A stretch of 64,000 bases of DNA from Monodelphis domestica (Eukaryota; Chordata; Mammalia; Didelphimorphia; Didelphidae), in the NCBI RefSeq assembly GCF_027887165.1, contig NC_077234.1:193446947-193510946 (forward strand). Direction: 5' to 3'. The notes beneath the pieces were generated by a model. It saw nothing but the letters and a program-made list of their open reading frames with translations, was not told where the DNA came from and ran no database searches. The translations under genes and the position numbers were made by a program. Below are positions 12,206 through 26,100 of this stretch, piece by piece (positions within the stretch are counted from its first letter, which is position 1; every line of letters starts with the position of its first letter).

Positions 12206-14140
12206 AGAGATATAGAACTGACTTAAACTTGCCATACTACTCTGTAAACTTGAAATCCACTATTAACTTATATTTTACAACTTGCTTAGGAAGCCCTGAA
12301 GTACTGTTGTTCACTGCCCAGCTCCTAAGGGTATACAGTAGATTAAAGAGCAATGGTTGGGCACAAGGTGGATTATCTCTGAATGGAACTGCAAAGTCAA
12401 ACAATCTTCTCATATTTTACTGTACGTATTATCTTCTACTCTCCATTAACCTACATAATTAAGGATATGACTACTCACCTGGGACAGGTACCCATGAAGC
12501 TTCGTTATGGAAGTAACAAAAGCCCACATTACATGAGTTTACCTATGAAACAGCTTATCCCATTCAGTTTACCAATTTCAACTTTTTTTTTTAATAATGC
12601 CTTTTATGTGCAAGTCACCTAGTAAGAGTTTAAACTAGGTGATATTGAGAGGCAGTATAGAATTGTGGCAAGAATTGGGGTCTTGGGGTCAAAAGACCTA
12701 AATGAAAGCACCACATCAGCCATTAACCTCTGTGTGACACATCTATCTATAGGTTGTTTCTTATGTTTAAAAGCAAAATAAAAATAGTAATAAGTAAATA
12801 AATAAAAAGTCAAAAATAAAAAATAATAAAATATAGGTTGTTTCTTTATCTGCAAAATGCGGTAGATGGACTGAGGTCCCTTTAAGCTCTAACATTCTTT
12901 TCTAAATAGCGGCCTAGTAAGCACACATTTTACGGGCTTATTATTTATCTCTTCATATAATTATTATTGTAGACACATCTGAAAGTACTCATTAGCTAAA
13001 TGATTTTAGACAGTTTTATGTAAGGTTAAAACTAGTTGTAAATGGATTTTAAATTACTTATTCCCTATCTTGTGATGTTATATTTTGTATTTACTTATTT
13101 GATGCTTTGAAGATAAGAATCAAAAACTAAAATAATACAAAAATTCTTTACAAAAGATAATCAAGAAAATGAACTGCATAATCATAATTTTTCATCACTG
13201 TTATCTGCATTTGGGATAAAAGCATCTGCCTGGAACTATGTATTTGAAATAGAGTATGAATCAAGGAACTGACTTTTTAAGACCTGGAAATTTTTCTTAG
13301 AAGATGTCAATAATAATGTCAATCACATCATGCTAATTCTTCTGACGTGTCTAGAAAGGAATTGGAAATAGTGAAAAAACACTCATGCATTACATTATTA
13401 TGGGATTAAAGCTTTCCAGATATCAAAAGAACCTAAAAGGTTAACCACCATCAATTTTATTGACAAGGTAAATGAGAATCAGAGAAGTCAGAAATTTGCC
13501 CGATTGCTAATTGGGCTACAGAGTCATGATTTGAACCCAAGTCTTCTGAATCCAGAGGCAATGCAAGAACTGTCTTTTCATTCTCCCCTGTTAATAAACT
13601 GACCGGTAATTTAAGGTGTTAAGAAATACCAAAGAGAAAGTAGCCAGTAAACAAAACATTAGGTCCTAGTCTATACTCCAATCCTCAACGTTATACATAT
13701 TCATCAGCTTCTGTTCTCAGATCTTTAGAATATGTAGTTAAAATTCAAATAATATTCAAACTGAGATGAATCTCTTATCTCATCCATTATTACAACTTCA
13801 ATATCACTACTGTTAACTTCATTCTGTAGAAGGATAAAATATTTAGAACAGGCTTACACAAACGATAATTGTTTTACATATTATATAAAGTTTCTCTAAT
13901 AGTGCACCTAGTGACATTTTCCTAGATTTCAAAAAAAAAAAGACTTAACATCACAAAAATTTGTTTTAATAGCAACATTTTCTCTAAAAACTATTTTTTG
14001 AATTAACTTCTGTTGTTGTTACTTTTATCTATTATATTGATTAAACTGAAAGGGTTGTACTTTTCAAATCTGAAGGAAATATGGGGCCATCTTCCTGAGA
14101 TTATGGATCTACATACATCAAAAAACTAATAATTTAGAAT
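12206..14140. other. Gene-free AT-rich stretch
   Basis: A SINE/MIR-like remnant at 12645-12905 is interrupted by an A/T-rich insert (12765-12835), and a minus-strand MIR-like piece lies at 13440-13560. Nothing else is recognised. Confidence 0.5.
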
Positions 14141-14690
14141 ACATTGAAGCAGCTCATAATCTTATATAAACTTGCAAAAGGTCCTTCACAAAAATCTTTG
14201 CAAAGTTTCTCTGATAAATCTCATTTCTAAGACAAAAGGAATTGATTCACATTTATAATTTCATATCAAAAGATATGAGCAAACAGTTGGCAAAGTAATA
14301 AATCTAACCTATCTATATAACCATCTGAAAAAATGCTCGAAATCAGTAATAATCAGAAATGGAAATTAAAACAACTAGGAAGTTCTGCCTTACATCCATC
14401 AAATGGTCAAAGCTGACAAAACAAGAAAATGGCAAATGTTGGAGGGGACACAGAAAAACAGGCACATTAACACAATTAGTATAATTGTGAATTGGCCCAT
14501 CCATTCTGGAAAGCAATTTGGAACTAGCCAAAAATTACTAAACTGTGCATGTCCTTTGAAACGACAATACCAACACTAAGCCTATTGTCCCAAAAAAGAG
14601 GAAAAGGACCCATATGTGCAAAAATATTTACAGTAATTCTTTTATAAAAACAAAGAATTGGAAACTAAGGGCAAAATATCAACTGTTTTG
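14140..14690 (+). mobile_element. L1 ORF2 3' fragment, sense
   Basis: Phrases 'tggaaattaaaacaactagg', 'tggtcaaagctgacaaaaca' and 'catccattctggaaagcaat' are the sense counterpart of the antisense L1 copies. Frame broken. Confidence 0.75.
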
Positions 14691-15099
14691 TAAAAGCAGA
14701 ACAAATTATGTTACATGAACATAACATAGTTGCATAATGTTCAAATAGATTCTTGCCGTGTACCCCACATTATATTGACTTAAAAAACTATGAATTAACA
14801 TTGTTATATTGTATTTTTATTTTACTAATTTCCCCCCATTTTAACTTTGCATTTTTATTTGGCCCAACTGTAATGGAATGGACTATTACTGCACCATAAG
14901 AAATTATAAAAGGGGCAGTTTCATACAACTGAAGTGCAATATGGTGCATTGTAAAGATAAGCAACTTTGAAATTTTTAGTAATTACGATCACTGCAGTGA
15001 CCAACTACAATTCTACAAGACACTGAAAGTGTGGCCCATCTCCTGAATGTTTTTTTTTCTCAACTATTCATATTTCTTTTTTTTAATATTTTAAATATC

Positions 15100-15265
15100 A
15101 AATATTGTTATTGGTTCCAAAGCAGAAGAGCCATAAAGAGTTAGGCAATGGTCCAACTTGCCCAGGGTCAGACAGCAAGAAGTATCTGAGGCCAGATTTG
15201 AATCCAAGACCCCCTCATCTTTAGGCCTGACTCTCACTCAACTGAATTACCTGTCTCCTAATTAT
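15100..15265 (-). mobile_element. tRNA-derived SINE, antisense
   Basis: The plus strand reads 'ttggttccaaagcagaagag', 'cttgcccagggtcagacagc' and 'ggccagatttgaatccaaga', the reverse of the SINE body. Flanks 14690-15100 and 15266-15740 have no recognised feature. Confidence 0.75.
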
Positions 15266-15739
15266 GCATATTTTTATAAGGTTTCCTACCCCCAAGGAGA
15301 GGAAATGAGAGAAAATAAATGCTTCTTAAATGAATGAAAATTCATAAATTACTTTTACAGTGCTTAAAATGGTAGGATAGATATTAAGATCCAGAGCAAA
15401 CCAATTTATCCTGCCTTTCCTCTATTTATATATCTGATTTATTTTTGACTATTCCCTGGAATGAGCTTGTTCACATGCTGAGAGCTCCAGGCCTTCCTTG
15501 CTTCAGGAGTTCCCAGCCAGGTGAGACGGCAAAGGCTCAAATGAGTGATGGAAGACAGCTATGTGTGTGTCAGCCTGGGGCCAGGCTCTGCATGGAACTG
15601 CTGCTTCACCAGGCCCAGGGTTGGTTTATTTTTATACCCCAATGAATACATATTCAACATACATGTTCAAATGCAGATAATTGGGTGACATATTAACTTT
15701 TGACAAATCGTTTAACATTTTGTGATCATTCTATACACA

Positions 15740-16372
15740 TATATAAGGAAAAAGACTTGTACAAGAATATTCATAGCTGCACTCTTTGTGGTGGCCAAAA
15801 ACTGGAAAATGAGGGAATGCCCATCAATTGGGGAATGACTGAGCAAATTGTGGTATATGTTGGTGATGGAATATTATTGTGCAAAAAGGAATAATAAAGT
15901 GGAGGAATTCCATGGAGACTGGAACGACCTCCAGGAAGTGATGCAGAGTGAGAGGAGCAGAACCAGGACAACATTGTACACAGAGACTAATACACTGTGG
16001 TATAATCGAACGTAATGGACTTCTCCATTAGTGGCGGTGTAATGTCCCTGAACAACTTGCAGGGATCCAGGAGAAAAAAACACCATTCATAAGCAAAGGA
16101 TAAACTATGGGAGTAGAAACACCGAGGAAAAGCAACTGCCTGACTACAGCAGTTGAGGGGACATGACAGAGGAGAGACTCTAAACGAAACTCTAATGCAA
16201 ATATTGATAACATAGAAATGGGTTCGAATCAAGAACACATGTGACACCCAGTGGAATCACACATCGGCTATGGGGGGTGGGGGGAGGAAAAGAAAATGAT
16301 CTTTGTCTTTAATGAATAATGCTTGGAAATGATCAAATAAAATATTATTTAAAAAAAAAAGAAAAAAAAGAA
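15740..16372 (+). mobile_element. 5'-truncated L1 3' end, sense, with poly-A
   Basis: Contains the ORF2 C-terminal region ('actggaaaatgagggaatgc', 'atgcagagtgagaggagcag') and a full 3'UTR ending 'ggaaatgatcaaataaaata' and an A-rich tail with G interruptions (16350-16372). AATAAA at about 16337-16342. It looks relatively young. Confidence 0.85.
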
Positions 16373-16989
16373 ATTATATACCTAAGCAAAAGTTAACCCA
16401 TGATAGTCTTTTGGGTTTGATTTTGTGAGTATGCTCTTTTGGTGGTATTCTAGAGGAGCATTAGTATTAAACCTGCAAGCATTTTTGCTCTCATATTTTT
16501 CCTGAAGCTAGGGAGAGAATAATAATCACAGCAATTCCAATAGTAAGGGATGTTAATGAGAGAAGTCACACAGAGGGGGCTGAGTGGGTATATACATCCT
16601 GCCAAGGAGCCACTTTGTGACCTCCTGGCTTCCACGTGTGACCATGTCAAGACATTGTGGCCTGACAGCTCCCAGCATTCACACAAAAGCATTTCTCTAG
16701 CCCATCTTTTTAGAATTATACAGAGGCTGAACAAGTTTCTATGTGACAATTTCTATAGCAGAATGCATCTGTACTGTCACAATCCTTTATGGCTCTTCTC
16801 CCACTAGGAGTTGGGTGCTCTGACCTGAGATATGTCAAGATTCCTGGCATTTCAGGAAATCGAGATATGGAAATCTATGCTATTAAAAAAAAACTATACA
16901 TTTCTTCTTTTAGGATAGTTTAACTAAAATAAATAGGATTGTCATGCCTTATATTCATATACTAGTAGAATGTACAAATAACGGACTTC
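16373..16989. other. Unassigned stretch
   Basis: No repeat or gene recognised between the L1 tail and the putative end of C2orf49. Confidence 0.4.
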
Positions 16990-19900
16990 TTCAAACAGAG
17001 TTGAATTAATTTTATTTAAATAAGGATAAGGCTACTTAAAAGAATCTTTACATACAAAAAATGTACATTACAATATTAAACTTTCCTGTACTGAAGTACA
17101 AAACCTTCACAAGTGTTTAGTAAAAGAGCACACTTTTTTAAAAAAGAACATTTTGACCATTTTACAGCATCTAAATGGAATTGAAAATCCACAATAGTGA
17201 AGGGAAGCTAATACATATTTATGACAATCTATTGGTATTTTTACTTAATGTAAACTTTAAAAAAAGGTGATTGCTACTTCATGAGCTTTCAGATCACTTT
17301 TAGGACACTCTTCCACAGCTTAAGTCAAGGAAAATATAACTCCAAGAAGTGCATTGTGAAGAGCTTCAATAATGGCATACAGAACATGGTCATAATATTA
17401 GCTGAGCCAGCTTTTCCTAGTGCCTAATAAGTTTGTAGTTTTTAATATGAAATTTTTAAATGGTAAATTACTTTTCAGACCGGAGTGATGCTATTTAGTA
17501 CTCTATAATTAAAAGGAGCCTTGTGGCTCTAAAGTGAAAGCAGCACCCAGGTCTTAGAGAGAAGGCAGGAGCAAGTAATCTCTTCTGCTTTCAAAGTCAT
17601 CAATAAACCAAAATAATGCCCATGGGTGCCATTGGCAAGCCTCAAGATTAGGCAGTGGAGAAAGGGAAAAAATTGACAAAAAAAAGAGTAAGGAAAAAGG
17701 AATTCTAAAAATATTGAAGAAAATGGTGCGTGTGTGTGTGTATATATATGTATATATACACATTGGAAGAAGGAAGTGACACAATGCCACTAAAATTTCA
17801 TCAAGCCACATAGTGACAACAATACCATATAATAAGAGAATCTGGCTCCTGTAGATGGTAGAATTAGATACTACTACCTAGACTTGACAGAATGTTAGTG
17901 AACAAAGGAATATCCAGAATGAAGTTCTTCTAATTTTAAACCAAGTTCTTCCAAAGTCCTTTAAAACCATCATAGACATAAACACAATACACAAAAATTT
18001 AAAACATTGAGCTTCCAACACTTTTACTCCCCAAGCCTGTCTTTAACATGCATTATTATGTGGAGAGAGGTTTTTCTTGGGTTAAGAGAAAATGCATCTA
18101 TCTCGAGAAGATGCTCATGTTACATACGTACGTGGCATGGCACTCTTCTATTCTGACTTCTCCACAATGTTTCAAACAGAAAAAAATAGTTTAATAATGT
18201 GCTGCCATATGTGCATTTACTCTGAATGACCATAATATAAACTTCAATTTGAAGCAATGGTGTTACACAGTTCAGCTGTTATTACCAACTTAACCTGTAT
18301 GTTAAATACACAAATAAGAAATTAATTTTATTGAATAATAAAAGCAATTACAATGTTTCCATTGACTAAGAATTGCCAATAGGATAATTTTCACTTAACT
18401 AAGAGAAATGGAAATGAAAGTTAAGTGTGACTATGCAAAATATAATCTACCCCAAATTTGCAATTGTGTAAATACTCAGAACACATACATTTATGACTGT
18501 AGTTGCTCTCCAAGATCATATCAACCAGCCCTGCAGATTACCACGTATCCAAAAATCATCAACACCTAGGCTATATCTATTTTACTATACATAGTACAGG
18601 TTATACAGCCTGAGCTGAAAGACATATGATGTTTTGAAAAAAAATCATGGGCTGGAATTTAATAAAGTATTTATCCACAAAGCTAAATTATAGTTTGTAA
18701 GAAGGACTAAACTCAAGCAAACAAGCTCAGCATCAAAAAGTAAAGGAACTACTCTATAAAATGTTGGAAAAATCCTACCCCAAGTTGAAGGTCAACCAAA
18801 CAGGTACTTTACGTAATCAAGGAGTTTAAGAAAAGTTGGATGTAAAGCATATTAATGTAAAGTGATTCCTTTACCACTGGCCCATTGTAAAAACAGAGAT
18901 CCATGCCCACTGAAACAAAATATTAAATAAATTAATATATTTTGGTTATTAAGGAGTTAGGATGATGGCCCCTTGCATGACAGGCCATTAAAATATAACC
19001 AGCAATGTTATATCTACTTAGTTCAATCAGGCAGTTCATATTTCCTTTGTAAAAATTTTCTAGCTCCAAAATCTTTTCTTCTGCTCATCACAGACCATTT
19101 CCTCTTGCCTCTATCCATACAATTAATACAACTCTCTTTCTTACCTATGTAGGAGTATCTAAACAGCCTAGACAGTAAGGGTTGCCTACAGCAGCACACA
19201 CTGTCAACAGCCGCTACTATTTTAAGAGATCTTTAGGTTAAATACAATGAGCTGATCGTTTCTGTAGGATCAAAATTTCTTTAACCTCAAATTAACACAG
19301 CGAAGGATATCTGTATTTTTAGGTGCAAGATCATGACAATAGATCAAAGATTGAGATATAAATTCCCACAGATGGGTAAATTTTAAATTAAACATCATTA
19401 TACCCAATAAATTCATAACTCAACCAGTCTTCCATTATTACCAGTTCCATCAATGAAAGTAGCAGTAGCTGCTTCTCTTTGTTACCTGTGAGTAGAGGAA
19501 ACCATAAAAGCAGCAGCATACAGGTAAATTCTGATTATGTTTAAGAACCATGTTATGAATGCATGTTACTTGATGATCTCTCGGGAATTAGTTTAATACT
19601 ATTTGCTGATACATCTATATGAAAAACGTTCTTCCACTGAGCACACACTCATGGAGAAAACCCACCAACTGGCTACGACAGAAAGTGAGAGATAAATGAA
19701 AATTTAGAAAATTGTCACATACTCTGAAGATGTCTGGTGAAAATTATTTCTATGCTGAATCAAAAAGCTTAATATTAAACTTGCAAACAGCCATTTGGCC
19801 AAGATGATTAATGACATATTCAGTCAGGTCTTTAGCAAAAAATACTGATTTTTAACTATTTGACTACAGTGTATGAGAGGCAAGGATTAAAAAGAAAAAA

Positions 19901-20083
19901 ATGTTTAAGGGGAAGGTAAATTTTTGGAACTTATCTTCAAGGCTGTCTTAAACCTTTTAAGAAAATTCCACAGCAGTCAGAACCCCTGTAAATATAGTAC
20001 TTAAACTGGCCAATAAATGTGACCTTTTTGTTCTGGAATCTACGGTTAGAAGATATATTTACATTTTGGGGAACCCCACTCAT
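16990..20083 (-). other. C2orf49: Probable C2orf49 3'UTR
   Basis: Below the stop codon lie about 3.1 kb of AT-rich sequence in which I recognise no SINE, L1, L2 or LTR, in contrast to almost every other 3-kb block of the window. At its far end an AATAAA on the minus strand (17016-17011) could direct cleavage near 16990, and repeats resume soon after. The 3'UTR call and the end point are inference; earlier poly-A sites are possible. Confidence 0.5.
17730..17765. repeat. GT/TA dinucleotide run
   Basis: GTGTGTGTGTGT followed by TATATATATG within the probable C2orf49 3'UTR. Confidence 0.85.
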
Positions 20084-20140
20084 TCACGGCCATGTAACAT
20101 GCTGGATCTTCCTTTTTGCTTCTGTGGGCTTGCAGTCACT
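20084..20140 (-). CDS. C2orf49: C2orf49 coding exon 4 with stop (residues 213-230)
   Basis: The acceptor CTTTTCAG ends at 20141; 18 codons follow, [18 protein letters not shown], then TGA at 20086-20084. The [11 protein letters not shown] ending is the family C-terminal signature and includes a small basic cluster. The exon is too short to stand out as an open frame and was found by reading the minus strand below exon 3. Confidence 0.95.
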   Translation of the reverse strand, partial: SDCKPTEAKRKIQHVTWP

Positions 20141-23100
20141 CTGAAAAGAAAGATGGTTAAATCAATTATTATCTGTATTTCAACAAAAAACAGGACATTC
20201 TACATCACGGCCTGGTTTACAAAGATGGTGCTTGCAGTAGATCACTGCTGCCATCTGGTGGAAATACATTTTATATCCTGTCCAGCAAAATACATGCCAC
20301 AGATACTGGGAAAACAGAACAGAACTGACTATCCAAAAAACTGCAATTTTAACAGCAAATTCTAATTTAAGGAGAGGCAGTGTAGCGGAGAGAAAGCAAG
20401 CCTCAAGTGTTGGAAGACCTGGTTCCAAATCCTGCTTTGTAACACTGGGTAAATTGCAGAACTTCGTGCCCCACGTTACATTCGAAGTCTATAAGCTGTG
20501 ACACACTGGTGGGGAGTTTCCTCACCAGAAGCTCCCTATTCCCAGTTCCAAAATCTAGCCCCCCACACCCAAAAAAGAAAAAAGCTCATGGGAGACAGGC
20601 ATACTAGTATCTCTGGTGGGTGTAAAAAGGTTATCTCTACTACTTAAATCATCCTCTAACCACAAGGTCTGTACTGGGTTTTGAGTTTGATAGGTCTTGT
20701 TTATTAACAGGATTTATGCTTTTATTTGCAATATTTGAAGTTATGATCTCCATGTGATCTCTCCCCCCTCAAAAAACCTACCCCCAAAGGGATTTCTAGA
20801 CCGTTACTCATCTGAAAAAACGAGGAAGACCCTCTCCGCCCAATGAGAAACAAGGCAGGAAAAATGAACTATTCTCCATTCTCCTTTGCTTTAAAAGTGA
20901 ATTCATTGTAAGAATATGCGCACATATACATGTATCACAAAATAAGCTGTTCTTATGAGGAACTACCTAGCTAGCTAAACCCAGCTCAAAAGACTCACTG
21001 AACAGATTAAAACTTCTACCAGATGCCTAAATTCTGTGGCAATCTTGTCAACTTATGAAAATTCCAAGCAGAACACTGAATTCTCCAAACAGACCTCCAA
21101 AAAAGGGGAGTTCATACACAACTCTTTACCAGTAAAAACAAATGACGTTATAATTAAAAGTAGAATGTGTTTATGACCTAAAATTGTTCGTGTAAAGCCA
21201 TATTACAAATGGATACAAAAAGTGAATGAGATCTGTTTTTTAACAGATTAAGACTCTGGTTATTTTTCAGTCCTTCAAGCCTCAAAGTATACAAAAACAA
21301 AAAGGAAAAAAGGCCATTAATAGATTCAAGATGAACAAGTGAAAACTCAGGTCAGTCACCACATGCTTTTCAGGCCCCTTTTTAGTAAGAAAGCCATCAT
21401 ATACCTACCACTGATTCTGCTTCTTCTTTTGGAGCAGTTCTCTTTAATTTCACAACAGTAGTTCCCCCAACAGGAGATAATGGTGGTGATTTTACATTGG
21501 CCAGTGTACTCCTACTAGTCATTAACACATGGTTCTGTTTAGTGTCATTATTGCTTTCCACTTTAATGTCTGTAGGCAAGGTAGAAGGCAGAATAAGGGA
21601 GGAAGTGTTTGAATGTGGTAACTTCCTAAAGGTATTGTTAGTAACGCCTACTGATGGAGGAGGTTTTAGACGATCATTAGTTCCATTTTCAGTCTTTCTC
21701 ACTTTTATGCTTGTACTTGTTGAATTTCCATCAAAGACAATGAGGGGTCTTTTCCGTAAACTTTCCACACTCATATTCCTGAAAAATACAAACAGTTTTT
21801 AACTCCTGAAAAATATAATCTGGATTAGCAAACCAGTTAGCTGAAATACAAATGCAAAATAAGCTATTCTGATTTTCAAAGGGGGAGGAAAAGCTGTGAT
21901 GGAGAATTTGTAAAATTATATCTAATTTGTACTACCAACCAGGTTTGTAGTTGCAAAATAGAGGAAAATAATTATCAGTTAATTTATCCTAGTGTTTTAT
22001 ACATTCATGACCAACACACTGAAGCTCAGCTTTAAACATGCATACAAGGTAGAAGAGTGGTTGTTTTAAAAATGGAGTCTACAAGAACAAACTTTTTCCA
22101 AAAATGTAAATAGCTGACACCCTCCTAGTTCTTTAGAAATACCTATTTCATTGCTATTGCTGCCTTTGCCTTTAGTAGTTTAGATTGGATAATAAATTAG
22201 AAGATTGGATTAAATCTTTGACATGTTAACAACATCAATGGTCAATGTACCATAGTAATTCCACTTCCTTAAATAAAAGATAATACAAATCAAAGGTACT
22301 TTGGATATTTGCTATAAAGTATTTTTTTAAAACCTTTTCTTTTTGTCTTACTGATAACTCTTAAGACAGAAGAACAAGGGCTAGGCCAACAAGGCTGTCC
22401 AGAGTCACAAAATTAGGAAGTACCTGAGGCCAAATTTGAACCCAGGTCTTCTAGACTCCAAGCTGTCACTTTATCTACTGTGCCACCTAACTGCCCTCAT
22501 GAAGACTTACTAGTGCCACTTCATTCAGTTATTGAAAATAATTTAATGACTGACAGCTAATTTAAACTTTCAGTCAAAATGAATAACTGATTATGAGACT
22601 CATTTGTGCATCCAAAGCACCTAAACTTATGGAGTAGGTCAGTTTCTGAAAAAGTGGTAAGCCAGTTCACTTTAATCAAATCATTTGAGATGAAGGGAAA
22701 CTATATTTGATGTCTTTCATAAGCCAAAACCATCCTCTACTTTTTGTGCAAAAGCGCTGTTTTTGTGCAAGTCGGCTGTTTGTGGGAAATTTCCTTAAGT
22801 ACAAGTATATTACCATTAAATCTTTGCTAAAACAAACAAAAAACCCTGGGCCAATCTTTTGAGGACTGTCATATGATAAAATTACAAAACAGGCAACTAC
22901 AGCAGAGGTATGCAGAGTCTTTTCTTTTACAACCCTAAAGAGTCTGCCACAGTATAGTTACATATTACTAGAAACAAATAGCAACACATAAACTGTCTTA
23001 TCACATAACCTCTAAGACAAAGGGTGGCAGAATCTGAGTTAAAATGGAGTGTTCACCATAAGGCAAACAACAGGCTTTACAGTCACAGGCCCAACTATAT

Positions 23101-26100
23101 AATGGAGTTAGGTCTATGCGATAGTATTTTTCAACAGTCTCAGAAGAATGTTAAGGGCTAGGCAATGGGGGGTTAGTGACTTGTCCAGAGTCACACAAGT
23201 CACACAGCTATGGGTGTCTGAGGTCATATTTGAACCCAGGACCTCCCTTCTCTAGGCCTGGCTCTCAAAACTGCCCCAAGAATATTCAATAACAATATAT
23301 TAACAATTTGATTGGATTTTATATATGAAGATGACTGGTAACACACTGTCTTCCAACAGCAGTAATGAACTTCCTGCTGATCAATCTAGTCTTGTGATCT
23401 TGTGACCAATGGTATCAATCGATCAGTGAGATGCCTAGGTAGAATAACTTGTGCGGTCTGTAAGCTAAGGAAAAGAGCAAAACTTCATAACTCATACCAG
23501 GATGGTCTCTTCAACAGGATACTCTAATGATATGAATCAATGACACTATGCTCAAAACATCAAAGTACTAGAACTAAAGAATCCAACTCCTTGTTTCCTG
23601 AATTAGGTACATGATAAGACAGGTGCCAAAAATGTTGCCCATAAAAAGACACAACTGAGAGTGCTTGAAGGTTTGCAATCATCTCATATAATTCCCACCA
23701 ATTTGGAAGTGATTCTGATAAAAACACACAGAGCAAGGATATAAAGTCAGTAAAACGAAAAGATGAGCCCAATCCTAGAGCCTATTTTTCCAATGCCCAG
23801 CTTGTCAGCAAAGTGACTCCGACAACTTCAGAATCAGAGAATCTTAGAGGCAGAAAAGACTTGTTCACATTGTACCTCAACAAGAACATCCTCTAAAACA
23901 ATAAGATAAAACAGTCATGCAAATCTTCACCTGAAAACCTCTAGTGAAAAGAAAACCATAATCTTTAGAGGCAGTCCTAAATTGTTAGACATTTTCCCCA
24001 TGGCTTTCTCTGCAACTTTCATTCATTGTTCCTAGTTCTGTCCTCTGGAATCAAGCAAAATTGGTCAATTATCACTTTTCCACATGACATCCCTCCAAAA
24101 ACTTGAAGACAGCTGTTTGTTTCTTCTCACATTCTACTACCAAGTTTTCTCTTCTCTAGGCTAAACTTCTTGTTTCCTTCTACTGGTTTTTTTATGGCAG
24201 TTCCCAGTCCTCTAATGGAACAGACAAAGGAGTGGTTGCCATAAACTGTGACCATGAAAATATGGTTTCAAGACTTTGAATAGCCAAAACTGTAAAGATA
24301 ATTTTTAGTGTCTTGAGTTTATAGTAAAAATAAAGTGGTCACCATGGGAAAATTCCCAAATATTAAATATACCCAAGTCAGTTGGGTTTTATGGAGATTT
24401 TAATTAATACAAATAAAGGAATTAAGGAAAGGGAGAGAGTAAGAGGAAATAATGGGAAAAGGCCTAGGCTTAAGCCTTAAGAGAGACCAGTCAATATTTA
24501 ATCACTCACCACAAGATTTTGTTCCAAGCAAGCTCTAGTGTTCAGAGAGACCCTCCAAATTAGCTCAGGAAGCTGAACTAAGTTCAGCCACCAAGAGAGA
24601 GCTCCAGCAGCCTCCTCTGACTCCTGACCTCTAATTCAGCTCCAAAGCTGAATTTCCTCAGAGGCCTAAACCCCTTCCTTTCAAAGAAAATTTTCTCCTA
24701 TGTCACCTCCCCTAAATTTCTACGTCTACCAATCACAGTAGACATTTTCCAAAGGACTGACCATTCTTAATTCATACCTGAGTAGACTAATCTTGTCCTT
24801 TGCAAGCTGCCTGATTAATTTGATCTTCATGGGTACTTAGCACCCCTTTGTATTAGATCTAAAAATAGACCTAGCTTAAGGGTTCTTGTTTCACTTTAAG
24901 TATGGGTTGGGGACTTTTCATGGTTCAATCAGGAGTTTACAACTTTATCTTCCCCTAAAGTATGCCTAAGTATGGATGGAGTAATGTTAGAGTTCCCACC
25001 TACATTACTGACTAAGTACCTTCATTGAAAAATAAGGGGACAGCAGCCTTAACCAAAAATGTTCTAAGGTAGAGTCTGAGAAATTTTAAGATTCACACTA
25101 AACAGATTGCTTATCCTCCTCTGAGCAAGATTTCAGCCTACAAATACCCTTCCTAAAAAGAAGCCCACAAAATTGAAAATAATATTCTGGGTATGGACTG
25201 ACCAAAGCAGTCTTTCTTGGAAACTGTACTTTTCTTAATGAAACCCAAGATTCTATTAGCTTTAGCTTTCATGTCATACTTTTGGCTCATAATTGAATTT
25301 GCAAGCACTAAATCCTTCAGATAGTTTTGACACTAATTGATGTTGAGCAATATGTCTTCCATTTTATAAAGTCCCAATCCTCCAGTCCTGAAAAATACAT
25401 ACTGTTTACCTTTACATCTCATTTTTATAATGCCTTAAAAGTTTTTGAGGGTGCAAACTACATGAAATTAAAACCAGAAGCACTACAAAAGTACCTTTTA
25501 TGCTCATTTTTCAATTCATTTTGCCCTCTTTTCTTTTCCATCATTTTCCCCCATCTACTTTTTGGTAATTCCCTTTGAGGCAATGGTATGGCATGTTGAA
25601 CATAGAAATCGGTAAGGTCATCTTTGTTGATCTTTATTTCCTCTTCAACAACTATATTCTTCTGTGGAAAAGAAAACAAGAATATTTTCAAAATGTTAAC
25701 AAGATAAGGAAATGTGTTTTTGGACCACTGTCATAGTCTACAAACTCCTTCTCCCCTCATCCAAAAAAGTCTAATAATAACCAATGGAAGAGAAAAGATA
25801 CACAAAGTGAAGAAATACAAGAAGCATTGTAACAGTATCAAGTTCTGCAAAGAGCAGCTAGAGCTAAAACCTAGACTACTTTTATGTAGAAAAAGAGTAC
25901 TCATATGACTACACATTGGTCCTTTCAGCCACACACAGTAGCATAAACTTTAACTACCAAGAATAAAAATTACTATCTACCACATCCTCTCAAAAAACTT
26001 TTCTTATTGCCACCAAGGTTCAATTCTATTAGGTGATCAATGTATGGCACTTATGCTAACTTCTAAAAGCATTATTTCTTACATATGACTTCCTTACATC

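Larger units (their letters stand above)
21779..25494 (-). other. C2orf49: C2orf49 intron 2
   Basis: Intron holding two minus-strand SINEs (22330-22497, 23125-23280) and a CR1-like LINE split by an LTR (23820-25320). The stretch 21800-22330 and the stretch 22500-23120 look single-copy and AT-rich, with no recognisable feature. Confidence 0.8.

Noticed and set aside
15445..15645. 66-codon plus-strand frame
   Set aside because: No family match and no splice context; it abuts an L1 and is probably chance.
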